A model generated the notes under the pieces. The model did not search any database, was not told the DNA's origin, and saw nothing but the letters and a program-made list of their open reading frames with translations. Positions 34,075 to 46,300 of a stretch of 64,000 bases of DNA are shown here, one piece after another. Source of the stretch: Schoenoplectus triqueter (lineage: Eukaryota > Streptophyta > Magnoliopsida > Poales > Cyperaceae); contig CAXKVV010000004.1 of NCBI GenBank assembly GCA_964058805.1, positions 434,001-498,000 of the forward strand, given 5' to 3'. Numbering within the stretch: the stretch's first letter is position 1; the number at the start of each line of letters is the position of its first letter. Made by a program: the position numbers and the translations under genes.

Positions 34075-36179
34075 TGTGAAACCTCGTAACTTTTAAAAAT
34101 AATAAAATCAATAAATATAATGGTGATGATAATTAATAAATTAAAGGCACGTTGAATTTATAAAGTATAGATTTAAGGGTTTAATTAAAGAATGAAACCC
34201 AAAGATCAAATTAAATTTATGAAACTTTAAATAAGTTGATTTCAAAGTTAACAACGCAAGAATATCTGATGAAATTAAATTACGATGAATAAAATTAATG
34301 AATGTCAGATATAAATCTGAATTTTCAATAATTAAGAGTTAAGCTCAAATTAACAACGACTGACTTAAGAAATTTACAATAATATCCATGACGAGGATAA
34401 CGATGATTAACAGTTTAAATGACATTAAAATTAAATTATTTGATATGATAAAAATATAAGAATCAAGTTGGTCCTGAAAAATAATTACATTCAAACAATT
34501 AAAAGAGAGAATAAATCGGACGCGCGAATGATCGCACAAATTCGATAACGAAAAATCCGACCGGTCTCAAAGTCAACATTTCTCTCTCTCTCTCCCTTTC
34601 TTTTCTTTCTTTTCCTCTCTCTCTCTCTCTCTCTCTCTTTCCGTGACTTGGCCCCCCTCCTTTTTTTTTCTTCATTTCTTTTTTCTTCTTCTGGCGACAA
34701 CTACTTTCTACAATTTTATTTTTGCCCCCAGCGCCATGGATGGCCTCCTTGGCCGGCTTCCTTCCTCATTTTCATTTGTCCTTTTCTTTTCCATTTTTTT
34801 TCCCTGTCAACGCCACCACACCAGCAAAGGCGGCACCAAGTGATGCCCTTCTGGCCCCTATTCGAGCACCTCCGCCATCCTCCAAGCCGGCGGCACAACA
34901 ACACCAAAACCGGCCTTACGACCGAATCAGCCTCACCCATCTCTGTGGAGCCTCCCCTCTCCGAGCTCTACCACCACGCGGCAAGGGCGACACCAAACCA
35001 CCCTCTCCTCGGTGAGTGCAACCACCACACAGCCAGGGGGAAGTCGGACGGAGCTCGACCCTCAATCACCTTTTACTGCCGCTATCAATCTGGTAACACT
35101 TTTCTTTTAGTCGTGTGGGCCTTGTGCCGGCCAGTAGAGCTGTGCTCTCTGTTGCTGCTATGATGGTTTTCTGTACTATATGGTATTCCTGTATGCAATT
35201 ATTTGTATTACATTATGAATTGCGATCACTGACAAGATAAGTATTGTAAATTTTGGCGAAATGAAGTATGCATTGTGAAACCGCACAATGCAATTTTCTT
35301 GAATGATCTCAAACTGTTCGATGAATTGCCTATGAGAACTCTGCTACATGAAAGTTTCTAACAAACTAAAATTCGGCCTGGGATGGTATATTTTCCTTCC
35401 TGGACTAAATATTCAATTCTGTTCGTAAATATGAAATTCTATTAAATAGGAAAATCAATCTAGTTACGAACACTTAATGAACCTTCATATTCAATGTGCC
35501 ATCCACTTCGGACAAGATGTTAAAAAAATAAAAATAAAAATAAAAAATATACCATCCATTAAAGAACATTAATAAGACTTAGTTGATTAAAGAAATACAT
35601 TTGTGTAATTATGATTAAGTTAATTACGTGACTAAGATGAACTGAAGTTAGTTGAGCAAAGTGAAATAGAATAATTAGATTAATTAAATTAACTATAATT
35701 ATCTAAATAATTTGTGTTAAATTAAAGTTGGAAAGAATAATAATGATAAACAAAATCAAATTAATTAAGTTAGCAGTTAAAAGATTTTAATCCAATTAAA
35801 GAAATAGGTTACAATAATAAAGATTTATTAATAAATTAATTATCATAATTATAATTAATAATTAAGTGATGAAATTAAATTATATACGATCAATCAAAAT
35901 ATGTTAAACTAGTTGCATTAATTAAAAGAGTCAACACATTAAAACACCAACACATTTTATTAAATAAAAACATTAATTAAATTTAAGTGTAATTGGATTT
36001 CTTTTCTTTTCTTTTAATTTGATTTTTATTTTTAATTCTAGTTTTATATAATATATTTTATATTTTCTAATTAATGAAAATAATATTAAAATATTAAAAT
36101 ATTAGAATATTAAAATAATAAATAAAGTATAACAATAATTTATAATATAAAATATATATTAATCAATTTCTCTATTTTT

Positions 36180-36760
36180 TTTATAATAATAATATTAATT
36201 ATATAATATTATATATTAATCAATTTCTCTAATTCTAGATAATTAATTATCCTAATTATAATTAAATTAATTAAGTGATAACATTAAGCCAACTTAATTA
36301 ATCTAAATAAATTAAGTTAGTTACGTTAATCGAAATAAATATAATCTCTAAATTATAAAAATAATACTGGTATAAATAAAATAAAACATAATTAAAGAAT
36401 ATATTATGAATAATTAAGAGTTATAAAATAATAATTTAAAATATTATAATAATATAGATTTTAAAGTATATATTAATCAATTTCTCTATTTTTAATTGAT
36501 AAGAAAAATAATATTATAATATATATATATATATAAATATTAATTACGTTCTCTATTTTAAATTAATAAGAGTAATACTAAATATACTAAATATACAAAC
36601 ATTATATATTAATCAATTTCTCTATTCCTAAATAATTAATTATTCTAATTACAAATTTAATTTAAATAAGTGATAATAATTAGTTAGCTTAATTAATCAA
36701 AATAAAATTTAAATCAATTATATTAAATCAAAATAAATATAATCTTAAAATACGAACTTA
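36180..36760. repeat. AT-rich internal repeats of the long LTR
   Basis: ATATTAATCAATTTCTCTATT recurs at about 36150, 36205, 36470 and 36610. A longer unit (TAATTAATTATYCTAATTA ... AATAAATATAATCT) occurs at about 36215-36345 and 36610-36745. Confidence 0.6.
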
Positions 36761-37654
36761 AATATGATAATTTCAATTGAGGGTCCGTGTATACCTTGAC
36801 CAAACCAGACCCAATGTGAATAGGATACTCGCCAATTTAATCTATTTCTGACTAAATAGGTTTTCGAAAAATATCTTGACGAGCCGACAAACGAATACAC
36901 TCGAGATGAAACGGCTCATCTGGCAAGATCGTGATGCGCCACCCGAGACTTAGCAATTTGACGTTCTGTCCTAACCCAATTACTCTCAGGTACGGTTTCC
37001 TGGGATTTGATTTCCTTTCTTTAGAATTAGGAAATCAAAACCGAAAATACATGTTTTTAAAATAAACCTGAACTGCGGTATTTTCTGACCAAACATTATT
37101 TAGAGACCCGAATTGAACTGTCATATGCATTCAGTACTTGACCAGCATATTCGAGACATACCAGCATTTGCATGCCATATCATATCATGATGCATGTAGA
37201 CAAGATAGGAGTAGGACTCGGGAAATAGTCTCGAGATAGGATTATGTTAGAGTGAAATAAATAAAGAGATAGATTATAATTACTAGATTAATATTATTAA
37301 TATCATTAATTATAAATTAAGTTAGGTAATTAATCATGCAAAATGCATGGGAAAAGTGCTGAGAGGCGGGCCGGGTGATCTCAGTCTGAGGTTGCCTTGT
37401 ATAACCAGACCAACGGGTTATATTCCTTTGGTCTGTATATACACTGCGCACCTTTGCTTGTCGGTTATCCACCGACCCCGCCATTTGGCGGGTTCGGCCG
37501 TGCTAGAGTGTTTTTCTTTTGATCAATATTATACTTTTAATATTCTTAATATGATTAAGATTTCTAATCCAAATTTGAGCGATTAAGATACCATGTCTTT
37601 CAGTGTTTAGTGTGGGCGTCCATATCCGAGTCTGGATTCTACCCTGTTTGTTAT

Positions 37655-37915
37655 TTCTCGGGATGCGGTCCTCTGGCCCCTAGTAGGTACAGTGTAGGCT
37701 CCCATTTGTATCATCTGTCATTTTGTCATTTCTCGGGATGCGGTCCTCTGGCCCCTGGTTGGTACAGTGTAGGCTCCCCTTTGGGATGCGGACCTCTGGC
37801 CCCAGGTTAGTACAATGTAGGCTCCCATCTGTATTATATTTCATTTTGTCATTATTTTCGGGATGCGGTCTTCTGGCCCTTAATTGGTACAGTATAGGCT
37901 CCCATTTGTATTAGT
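37655..37915. repeat. tandem repeat, about 4 units
   Basis: Each unit carries GGGATGCGGTCCTCTGGCCC, then GGTACAGTGTAGGCTCCC. Units start at about 37660, 37733, 37783 and 37859. One unit is shortened and two have diverged. Confidence 0.85.
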
Positions 37916-38936
37916 TTCCGATTTGTTATTTCCTGGGTAGTTATCTCCTTTGACGATATGGCAACTGAAAGCATAACTTCTTAATCCATTTTGTTTTATT
38001 ATATTATTATTATTCTGTGAGGTGGATCATCAGATTCAGAATACCGAGTACGTGCTTTTAGCCGCCACTCTCCTAGGGCGTTATAGCTCCGGGAGGCCGA
38101 ATTTTCCCAGGGTATTCAGGGCATTGGCGCCCGCTTACTCGAAAATCCTAAGTTTGTAAGTTGGGCCTGAATACATGCCCGCTTAGGTAAGTCACAAGTC
38201 CAGGGCCCGACCACGTGCCCGCTTGTGGATGGACTGATGATCTGCAACTGGGTTATATATATACGGGTGCTTTAAATCTCGTATCTTATATATATATATT
38301 TAGTTTATATATTATTATCCACAGATTTTTATAATTTGTGTTTATCTGTCATTGCATGTCATCGCATCATAGCGAATTGTTAAAGGGAATGCATTAAACT
38401 AAAATTTTATTTATAAATAGATAATTAATGCATTTAAAATACAGTATCGGTATTTGGGTCCAGTCTAGGAAAGAAGATCAAATCTTAAGGCTGGATCTAA
38501 ATCCGTATTGAGTAATTTTTAAATTACTCACGTTTCCACGGTGGTTGTGGGATCCAGGTATTTTCAGGTTCGGGATTTCTACTGGAGTGAGTGCTAGGGA
38601 TAGTCCTGCGCGATGACAGAGATGCTTCGCTGCATTTGCATGTGAGCCGGGTAGTCGGATAGGACCCATGGGGTTTTTGAGTCTTATTTCTTTCTTTTGG
38701 GTTTTTATTTGAGAGATTTGTTGCCCATTCCGATGGAGCTAGCCCCGCCTATGTAGGCGTTGTATTCTCTTTGTTCATTCTGGACTGTATGGTCATGTAT
38801 TTATATTTATTATTGTTTTATTTATTCTGTGATTTTCTTATTTTATTCATTTAGCCTTTCGTACGCACGTCTCGTCGTGCGTACGTGGCGGGATTAAGCA
38901 CCCCTAATCCGTTCTATTTATTTCTGGGGTGTGACA

Positions 38937-38941
38937 CTTTC
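38937..38941. repeat. target-site duplication CTTTC (right)
   Basis: Pairs with 34070-34074. Confidence 0.8.
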
Positions 38942-40030
38942 GCTCTGATGCTATAATTTACACTAACTATATGAACATATGCATTATGATTATTGTCATA
39001 TGCTAATATAGTAACGATTATGTGGGTTATTTATATTTTATAAATGAATTATTTATTGACTATGTGAACACTGATAATTGACATATGCATACAGTAGCCT
39101 TGTGACTACATCTTTGCTCTAGTGTTATTTATATCAATTATTTGGGTTATTTATATTTCATAAATAAATCATCTATATTATCTATATAAACACAGTAGGA
39201 TAATCGTTAGATTCCAATACAATAACTAGTGACACGGCTCATGACCTATTAAAATACTTGCTCATCACGCACTTCGTTGCTATTTATATCATTTATTTGA
39301 GTTGTTTATGTTGCTATTTATATCATTTATTTGAGTTGTTTATGTGAGATACACTGATAAATCAAATAGGACTTAAATATTACGTGATAAATCACGATCA
39401 ATCATTTTTTTATAAGTGCGGCTTAAATACTGGAATGTCGGTATTTTATGAGGGAAATAATAATGGTCAGATTATGCGAACTAAACTATGCATTTACGAA
39501 TCAATATTTAATGAAAAGAGAATAAGAAATAAAAAATAATTTCATGGACGGAAGAGTGAGAGAGAAGATAATTATGATCTTGTAAAATTTCATTATGAAA
39601 ATGGATAGATAATTTTCATTTTTTTTTCTGATGAGTTTCTTGTCAGGAGATGTGTAAATTGAGGAATTGCTCATGATAAGATATTTGAAAGAAATTTGAA
39701 ATGACTTGGTTAATTGCATTAGAAGAGGGCACCACATGTGCCTAACTGTCGGTCAATTAATGTTTTGAGGATAACGGCCGGGGACAAGTGAGTGGGGATG
39801 GTAATATTATTCCTAAAATTAATTTAATCGTAATTTTCAATCACAATGGTTAAAAATAGAGCGGTCAGGGATAATTTAGGAAATTCACTTCTTAAAAAAA
39901 ATCCAAAACAAAATGAATCCTCCGGTCTTCGGTGCTTTTTAAAATAGTAAGAGTAAGAAGTAAGAAATAATATGACAGTTATTAACAACTTTAAACTATT
40001 TATGCTTTAGAAATGCTCTAAGTGTTTCAA
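38942..40030. other. TTATTTATAT-rich region, right half, and intergenic DNA
   Basis: Contains a perfect 34-bp tandem duplication (39276-39309 and 39310-39343). No gene seen up to the promoter of the ISWI gene. Confidence 0.6.
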
Positions 40031-40187
40031 CTGCATCAAAGTGACAGAGCGGCAGGAGGCCCGTGAGGTCCCCGACAACGTTGAAGTGTTGACCAACGCA
40101 CTCCCGTCACCACAAAAATGAAAAAGAAAATAGTTCGCTCCCAAACATCGGATATATTCCATCCACGCCTGCCGAAGTTATTTACCC

Positions 40188-40193
40188 CACGTG
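40188..40193. promoter_or_regulatory. G-box CACGTG upstream of the ISWI gene
   Basis: CACGTGACG, 133 bp before the start codon. It is a potential bZIP/bHLH site. Confidence 0.4.
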
Positions 40194-40286
40194 ACGTTTC
40201 TCTCAGAATCTCCAGTTCTCTACTCCGCTTCACTCTTTGATCGCTTTCTTTCTCTCCGTCGCCGCGAATTAGAGCTGCATTTCGTA

Positions 40287-40294
40287 AAACCCTA
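40287..40294 (+). promoter_or_regulatory. telo-box AAACCCTA in the 5' leader of the ISWI gene
   Basis: This element is common in promoters and leaders of plant genes active in dividing cells. It lies about 32 bases before the ATG. Confidence 0.5.
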
Positions 40295-40325
40295 GATTTC
40301 GTCTAAGCTTTTTCTGAAATTCGCC

Positions 40326-43300
40326 ATGGCGAAACGGAAAGGAAGCCCGGACGCGGGCGATCTGTCCGAGGGAGGAGAGGAATATACCCCGTCAAACTCC
40401 GATACGGACGGGGAAGTAGATGGAAGAAATGCTGGTGATGAAGAAGAGGACGAGGAAGAAATTGAGGCAGTTGCTCGAAATGTGAGCGTGGCTGGAGCGG
40501 AAAACGATGAAGAGTCGACCGACAGCGATGGCGACCGAATGAAAATAGACGATGAAGATGACGACGATGATTCTGAGGTGAAAGATTTAGAATTTAGAAT
40601 TTAGATTTTTCTTTTGTTTTTCTGGCTTGTTTGATTGGCTCTAAGCATGGACGTGGAAATTTAGCAATCACATATCTTAGATGCGGGAGCTTAAAACCTA
40701 AACCCTATTCTGGGACCTCTGACTGATGAGCATTAGTTATCTTATATGATTGATCAGATTGTATAATCCTTGTTGTTTAATTTGAGTTGATCATCCCAGT
40801 TCTATTATCGTAGAATCTTTAACAGGAATCTATAATAGATTATTGTACAATGCAGCCATATTTAGTCTCGTACATCACCTCTTACACTGTCAATAGGTCA
40901 GCAGATTTGTTCTATCATCTTCTATTTTTGCAAACCATAGGGATAATGTGGTTCTTTTTAACCTTTGTATGTCCTAATCAATGTCGTCAAAGGCCTCTTG
41001 AAAACCTCTTTAAATGCACGAATTTAGAGTTCTCTTTGTTACAACTAGTTGTTCTATTAGAATAAATAAAAATAATTATTTATTTTATGAAGTTCTTAAT
41101 TTGCTGAACTTGTGCTGTATACATTATTACAGTGTAATCCTTCCCCAACTGATGTTGTGGGGAAGCGTGAAAGAGCAAGGCTGCGAGAAATGCAAAGGCA
41201 GAAAAAACAAAAAATCGAAAAGATTTTGGCTGCTCAAAATGCTTTAATTGACGCAGATATGGTACGACATTAACTCACCTGAGCAACTTGCTTTAGCTCT
41301 GGATACATTCTGTATCAAACTAAGTTCATGTTGTTCACTAGGTACTTGTATTATAAAAAGAAGTCCTTTTGTCTCAAGAACTTTCACCTGTTTTCCTAAA
41401 ATAGTATGTGTTGAATAAGCTGGATATCAAGATTTGCCCACCTGTTATAGAAATACCTTGGATTATTGTAAGCATCAAAATAATATATATATATGTATAT
41501 ATGAGTTGGGCTATGGTGCTATGCATAGCACGGATTGCCCCCGTGCTATGGATTGGTTCTTCGTTTTGAAAGTTCAAATGGTCGATCCAACCGTACAAAA
41601 TAATTTTCATATGAATATCTAGATGTAGACCAAATTTTACATTTTTTAGAATTTTTTTACTATATTTTAAAATAGTTAGAAAATCACCTGATTTAGTTAT
41701 TATGAGCCATTCAAAAAAAGCAATTTTCTATTTATCTTAAAAAATAGTATGTATATATATATATATATAGAGTTAGGCTACGGTGCTACGCGTGTATATA
41801 TAGACTCGTGTGCTACGGATCATTTCTCCGTCTTCAAAATTCTAATGTTCGATCCGACCGGTTAAAATGTTTTTCATATGAAAATCTAGTTGAGGACCAA
41901 ATTTTATATTTTTTGGAATCTTTTTACTATTTAAGATAGGTAGAAAATCACTCCTTTTGAATGACTCATAATAATTAAATCAAGTGATTTTCTAGCTATC
42001 TTAAAAAATAGTAAAAAAATCCTGAAAAATATAAAATTATATATATATATATATAAAGTTGTTCCAGACCAACATTTGTTGTTCATTTTATTCCTGAGAA
42101 GTGCTATTTATGTCTCTAATGTGTTAATAGTATAAATAACCAATGCATCATTCAACTAGAATAACAAGGGAAAAGGTCGATTGAAGTACCTGCTTGAGCA
42201 GACTGAGATATTTGCACACTTCGCCAAAGGTGCGCAATCTGCATCTGAAAAGAAGCCAAGAGGGAGGTATATTCTTACCTTTGGGTGTTTAATTCTTTGT
42301 TCAGTAATATTGTTATCTGATTGTTTACATATTTACATCTGTAACTTTTATCACCCTTTTCCTTCCCATTGGACATTCTCATATGTTTAAAGTTTAAACT
42401 AATTTAAATTAGGGGTCGGCATGCTTCAAAATTGACTGAAGAAGAAGAAGATGAGGAGTGCCTTAAGGAGGAAGAAGACGAGTTTTCTGCCACTGGGACT
42501 AGATTAGTATCACAGCCATCTTGTAAGTTCATCAGTGATTATGTTTTTTTTTTTTTCTTTTTTTTTTCTGTGAACATTGAAGTGGTCTACCCCTAAGCAC
42601 CAAGTCAATAGTTAGTGAAATGCCCAATTTTTTATTATATTTTTGTTAGAATTTTGAACGCTGAAACTGCAATTAGAACTCAAATAAAATTCATAATCAT
42701 ATTGACTTTTGAATTTTTTTATGTTTGTTCGTGCTTTTTATTGCACACAGATATTAGTTCAACAATTCCCCATGTCGCTTGCTTAGATCTTTTGTCCATG
42801 TGCAGGTATTCAGGGCAAAATGAGGGACTATCAGCTTGCAGGATTAAACTGGCTTATCCGATTGTATGAGAATGGAATAAATGGGATTTTAGCTGATGAA
42901 ATGGTAATCACAGAAAACTGAAAATTAAAAACTACTTGTTCCCATTAATAGCTAGCACTTGATTAAGGTATTTTTCAGCAAAAACAGTTTATTCATCTAC
43001 TCCAAATAAATTCATGAATTTTAGAACACCAGGACTAAAGATGAATCAAACAAGGAACTTGTCTGCGCAACATTCATACAAATTTTGCTTTGGTAATGCA
43101 GTGACTGTTTTGATCACTTCGATAACAAGTAGAAAATTCACCTAAAGATGAACGAAAAGAAAATTAAGTTCTCTTTTGCATAACATGTATTTTTTTTTCA
43201 TTATCTTTTCATATACTGACCAAATAGTATTATAGAATCAGTTCTTTTAGAATAACTTCTCATATGTTCTCCTAATAGTCATTTTCTTTGGACCTATGAA

Positions 43301-46300
43301 CTTTCTCTTTGGATAGGGTCTCGGAAAAACCTTGCAGACAATCTCTTTGCTCGGTTATTTGCATGAATTCAGAGGGATTACTGGGCCCCACCTGGTTGTG
43401 GCACCAAAATCTACTCTTGGTAACTGGATGAAAGAGATACGACGATTCTGTCCTGTTCTACGAGCTGTGAAGTTTTTGGGGAACCCAGAGGAAAGGGTCA
43501 GTCAAAATGCTTATCCTCACTTAAATTTTAGATAAAACTTTTGCATGGCTAGTTGCTTATCTATTGTTGTTATAATTTTGGTATTGGATTTGTATCATGA
43601 TCATTGTATTTGTGTCAATCTAAAAGTTACTTTGAAAATTGTATTTTGTTATGGAAAAAACATGTATAGTAGGCTTGTTCTTTGATTCTGCATTCATAGT
43701 CAACACTCTAAGCTTGATGGTCAAACTAGAATCATAGGTGTATTTTATTTGGATAGTTTTTCTGTCTTCTGTAAAAGCTTATTCTCAGTTTAACATAACC
43801 AATTTTTTTAATGGACCTTTCTTAGAAACATATTCGTGATGAACTGCTAGTTGCTGCGAAGTTTGATGTCTGCGTGACTAGTTTTGAAATGGTCATCAAA
43901 GAGAAGAATGCATTGAAGCGTTTTAGTTGGAGATATGTCATTATTGACGAGGCCCATAGGATAAAGAATGAGAACTCTTTACTTTCCAAAACAATGAGAC
44001 TTTACAAAACCAACTATCGCCTTCTTATTACTGGCACTCCTCTACAGGTTTGATTTGGGCCTTGCTACATTAGTCATTTCCTTTTAGTCCAGTTGGTTTG
44101 AAGAATTGTATTTTTACAGACATATTTGGGTACTCTGGTTGTGATTTTGGTACTTCTAGTTTGTGATATTTATATTGCTATATTTGGTTGAAATTTACAT
44201 TTATGCCAATGGTATAAAAATACGACCACGTACTAATAACAACCTTGCTTGATCTTCACTTTTAGTGCAAACAATGTAAAATTACACTGATGTAGCCTTC
44301 TAACTCTTTATATTGTAGCATTTGTTGGTAATAGCTATCATTCTTGTGCCTGCATATATATCTGCTCTTGTAGTTAATAAATAACTAAGATAATCCCCGT
44401 ATTTCTGGCTACACTATAGTGTAGATTTGACTTGTTTGTTGCATTGCGCTAAAACCAAGAGAGCAAATTATATGCAGAATAATCTTCACGAGCTCTGGTC
44501 TCTTCTCAATTTCCTTCTTCCTGAAATATTCAGTTCAGCTGAAACCTTTGACGAGTGGTTTCAGATATCTGGAGAAAATGACCAACAAGAGGTCATTCAA
44601 CAGCTCCACAAGGTACTTATTTACCTAGAACACTATGCTCTATTGACATATTGAACATGTGTTGCTAATTGTGTTTTTCTTTGATTCTGGGAAAAAAGGT
44701 TCTTCGTCCTTTTCTTCTTCGGAGGTTGAAGTCAGATGTTGAAAAGGGTCTACCCCCAAAGAAGGAGACGATTCTCAAAGTTGGCATGTCACAGATGCAA
44801 AAGCACTACTATAGGGCTTTGCTTCAGAAGGACCTAGAAGTAATAAATGCTGGAGGGGAAAGGAAGCGGCTACTAAACATAGCAATGCAATTGCGCAAAT
44901 GCTGTAACCATCCATATCTCTTCCAGGGCGCCGAGCCAGGTCCTCCATACACAACTGGAGAGCATCTCATTACTAATGCTGGTACTTACTGTTTTGCTCT
45001 GTTATTTGTTCCATTACTGACATGTCCTTTATTGTGAGTCTTTCAGTTGTTCAGCTAAAGGAAAGAAATTTTTTCCAGCAAATTCTTGTTAAAATGCTAG
45101 AAAACTCTTTACAAAGAGCTGAGGATAATACTATGGTATGCAAATTAATGGAGTTCTGACTTGTAAAGAGCACAGTTGATTGTTGGTTTGTGCCAACTCT
45201 ATTTACTTTCTGTAATGGTATGATAGTATGTGTAAACTTAGCAACTGTCTGCTTATGTTCCTCAACTGAATTCTCATCAACAAATTTGATTTGCAGGAAA
45301 AATGGTCCTCCTAGATAAATTACTTCCTAAATTGAAGGACCGAGATTCAAGAGTCCTCATATTTTCTCAGGTCATGTTCTGCTTATCACAGGATTTTCAA
45401 CTTATTTTCTGATCTGACTTTCTGTGTTTCTTTTGATACAGATGACCAGACTTCTGGACATATTAGAGGACTACTTAATGTTCCGTGGCTACCGTTACTG
45501 CCGCATTGATGGCAATACAGGCGGGGAAGAACGTGATGCTTCTATTGAATCCTTCAACCATCCAGATAGTGACAAGTTTGTGTTTCTACTCTCAACTAGA
45601 GCAGGTGGTCTTGGGATTAATCTTGCCACTGCAGATGTGGTTATTCTCTATGACAGTGATTGGTATGTTCCCAATGTTAAAACCAAAGCTTACCGTTTGC
45701 TATGCACTGTTTATATACCATTTCTGGCACATTGACTGATGAAAGTGTTAAATTAGGAAATAAAAAAACTGTGTATCGAATACTGTGAAGTTTACAAAGT
45801 GAAAGAAGTTTTTCATAGCTTACCCATGGTACTTCTGATACCAGCTGTTACTGCAAGTAGCAAAAAGCTACTAATAACCAGCTTCCTGGTTTATCAGTTT
45901 TGGCTGAGGAAAATATTTATTTACTTAATTCTCAGATAATTAGATATATATGCTTCCTGGGCAACTGTGTAGGGGGGTTCTTGTCAAAATTTTATCTACT
46001 TATTCGAGACATATGTGCTTCTTGACCGCTATCTAGGAATCCACAAGTTGATTTGCAAGCGCAAGATAGGGCTCACAGGATTGGTCAGAAGAAGGAAGTG
46101 CAAGTTTTCCGTTTTTGTACAGAGGTTATTAATTTTTCTTTTTGCAATATAAAAGTTGTTTCAAGGTAGCTTTTAGTTGCTGAATCAGTAATAGATAGGA
46201 AAGAACAACAGCTACTGTTGAGAAGGTTATAACTTTCCTAGCTTGAACACTACCAATTATTGTCATGCCTAGTTAAAGAGATAGCCTTGGGAACTTGATA

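Larger units (their letters stand above)
34075..38936. mobile_element. 4.86-kb probable solo LTR (Tekay/Del-like chromovirus type)
   Basis: Begins TGTGAAACCTCGTAAC and ends GGGGTGTGACA, and is flanked by CTTTC on both sides. The end motif GCGGGATTAAGCACCCCTAA and the complementary TGTGA...TCACA termini are familiar from long LTRs of Tekay/Del-like gypsy elements. No gag or pol motif is found inside and I see no internal second LTR, so a solo LTR fits better than a complete or LARD-type element. It contains a CT-rich segment (34578-34640), a GC-richer part (34640-35160), an AT-rich repeat block (35560-36770) and an approximately 80-bp tandem repeat (37655-37910). The frame at 34648-35163 is Pro/Ser-rich, lacks motifs and is probably leader sequence. 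Confidence 0.7.

Noticed and set aside
34648..35163. 171-codon plus-strand frame
   Set aside because: Lies in the GC/CT-rich part of the long LTR, is Pro/Ser/His-rich and has three overlapping competing frames; better explained as LTR leader composition.
40036..40233. Minus-strand frame in the ISWI promoter
   Set aside because: Overlaps promoter elements (G-box) and lacks any motif.
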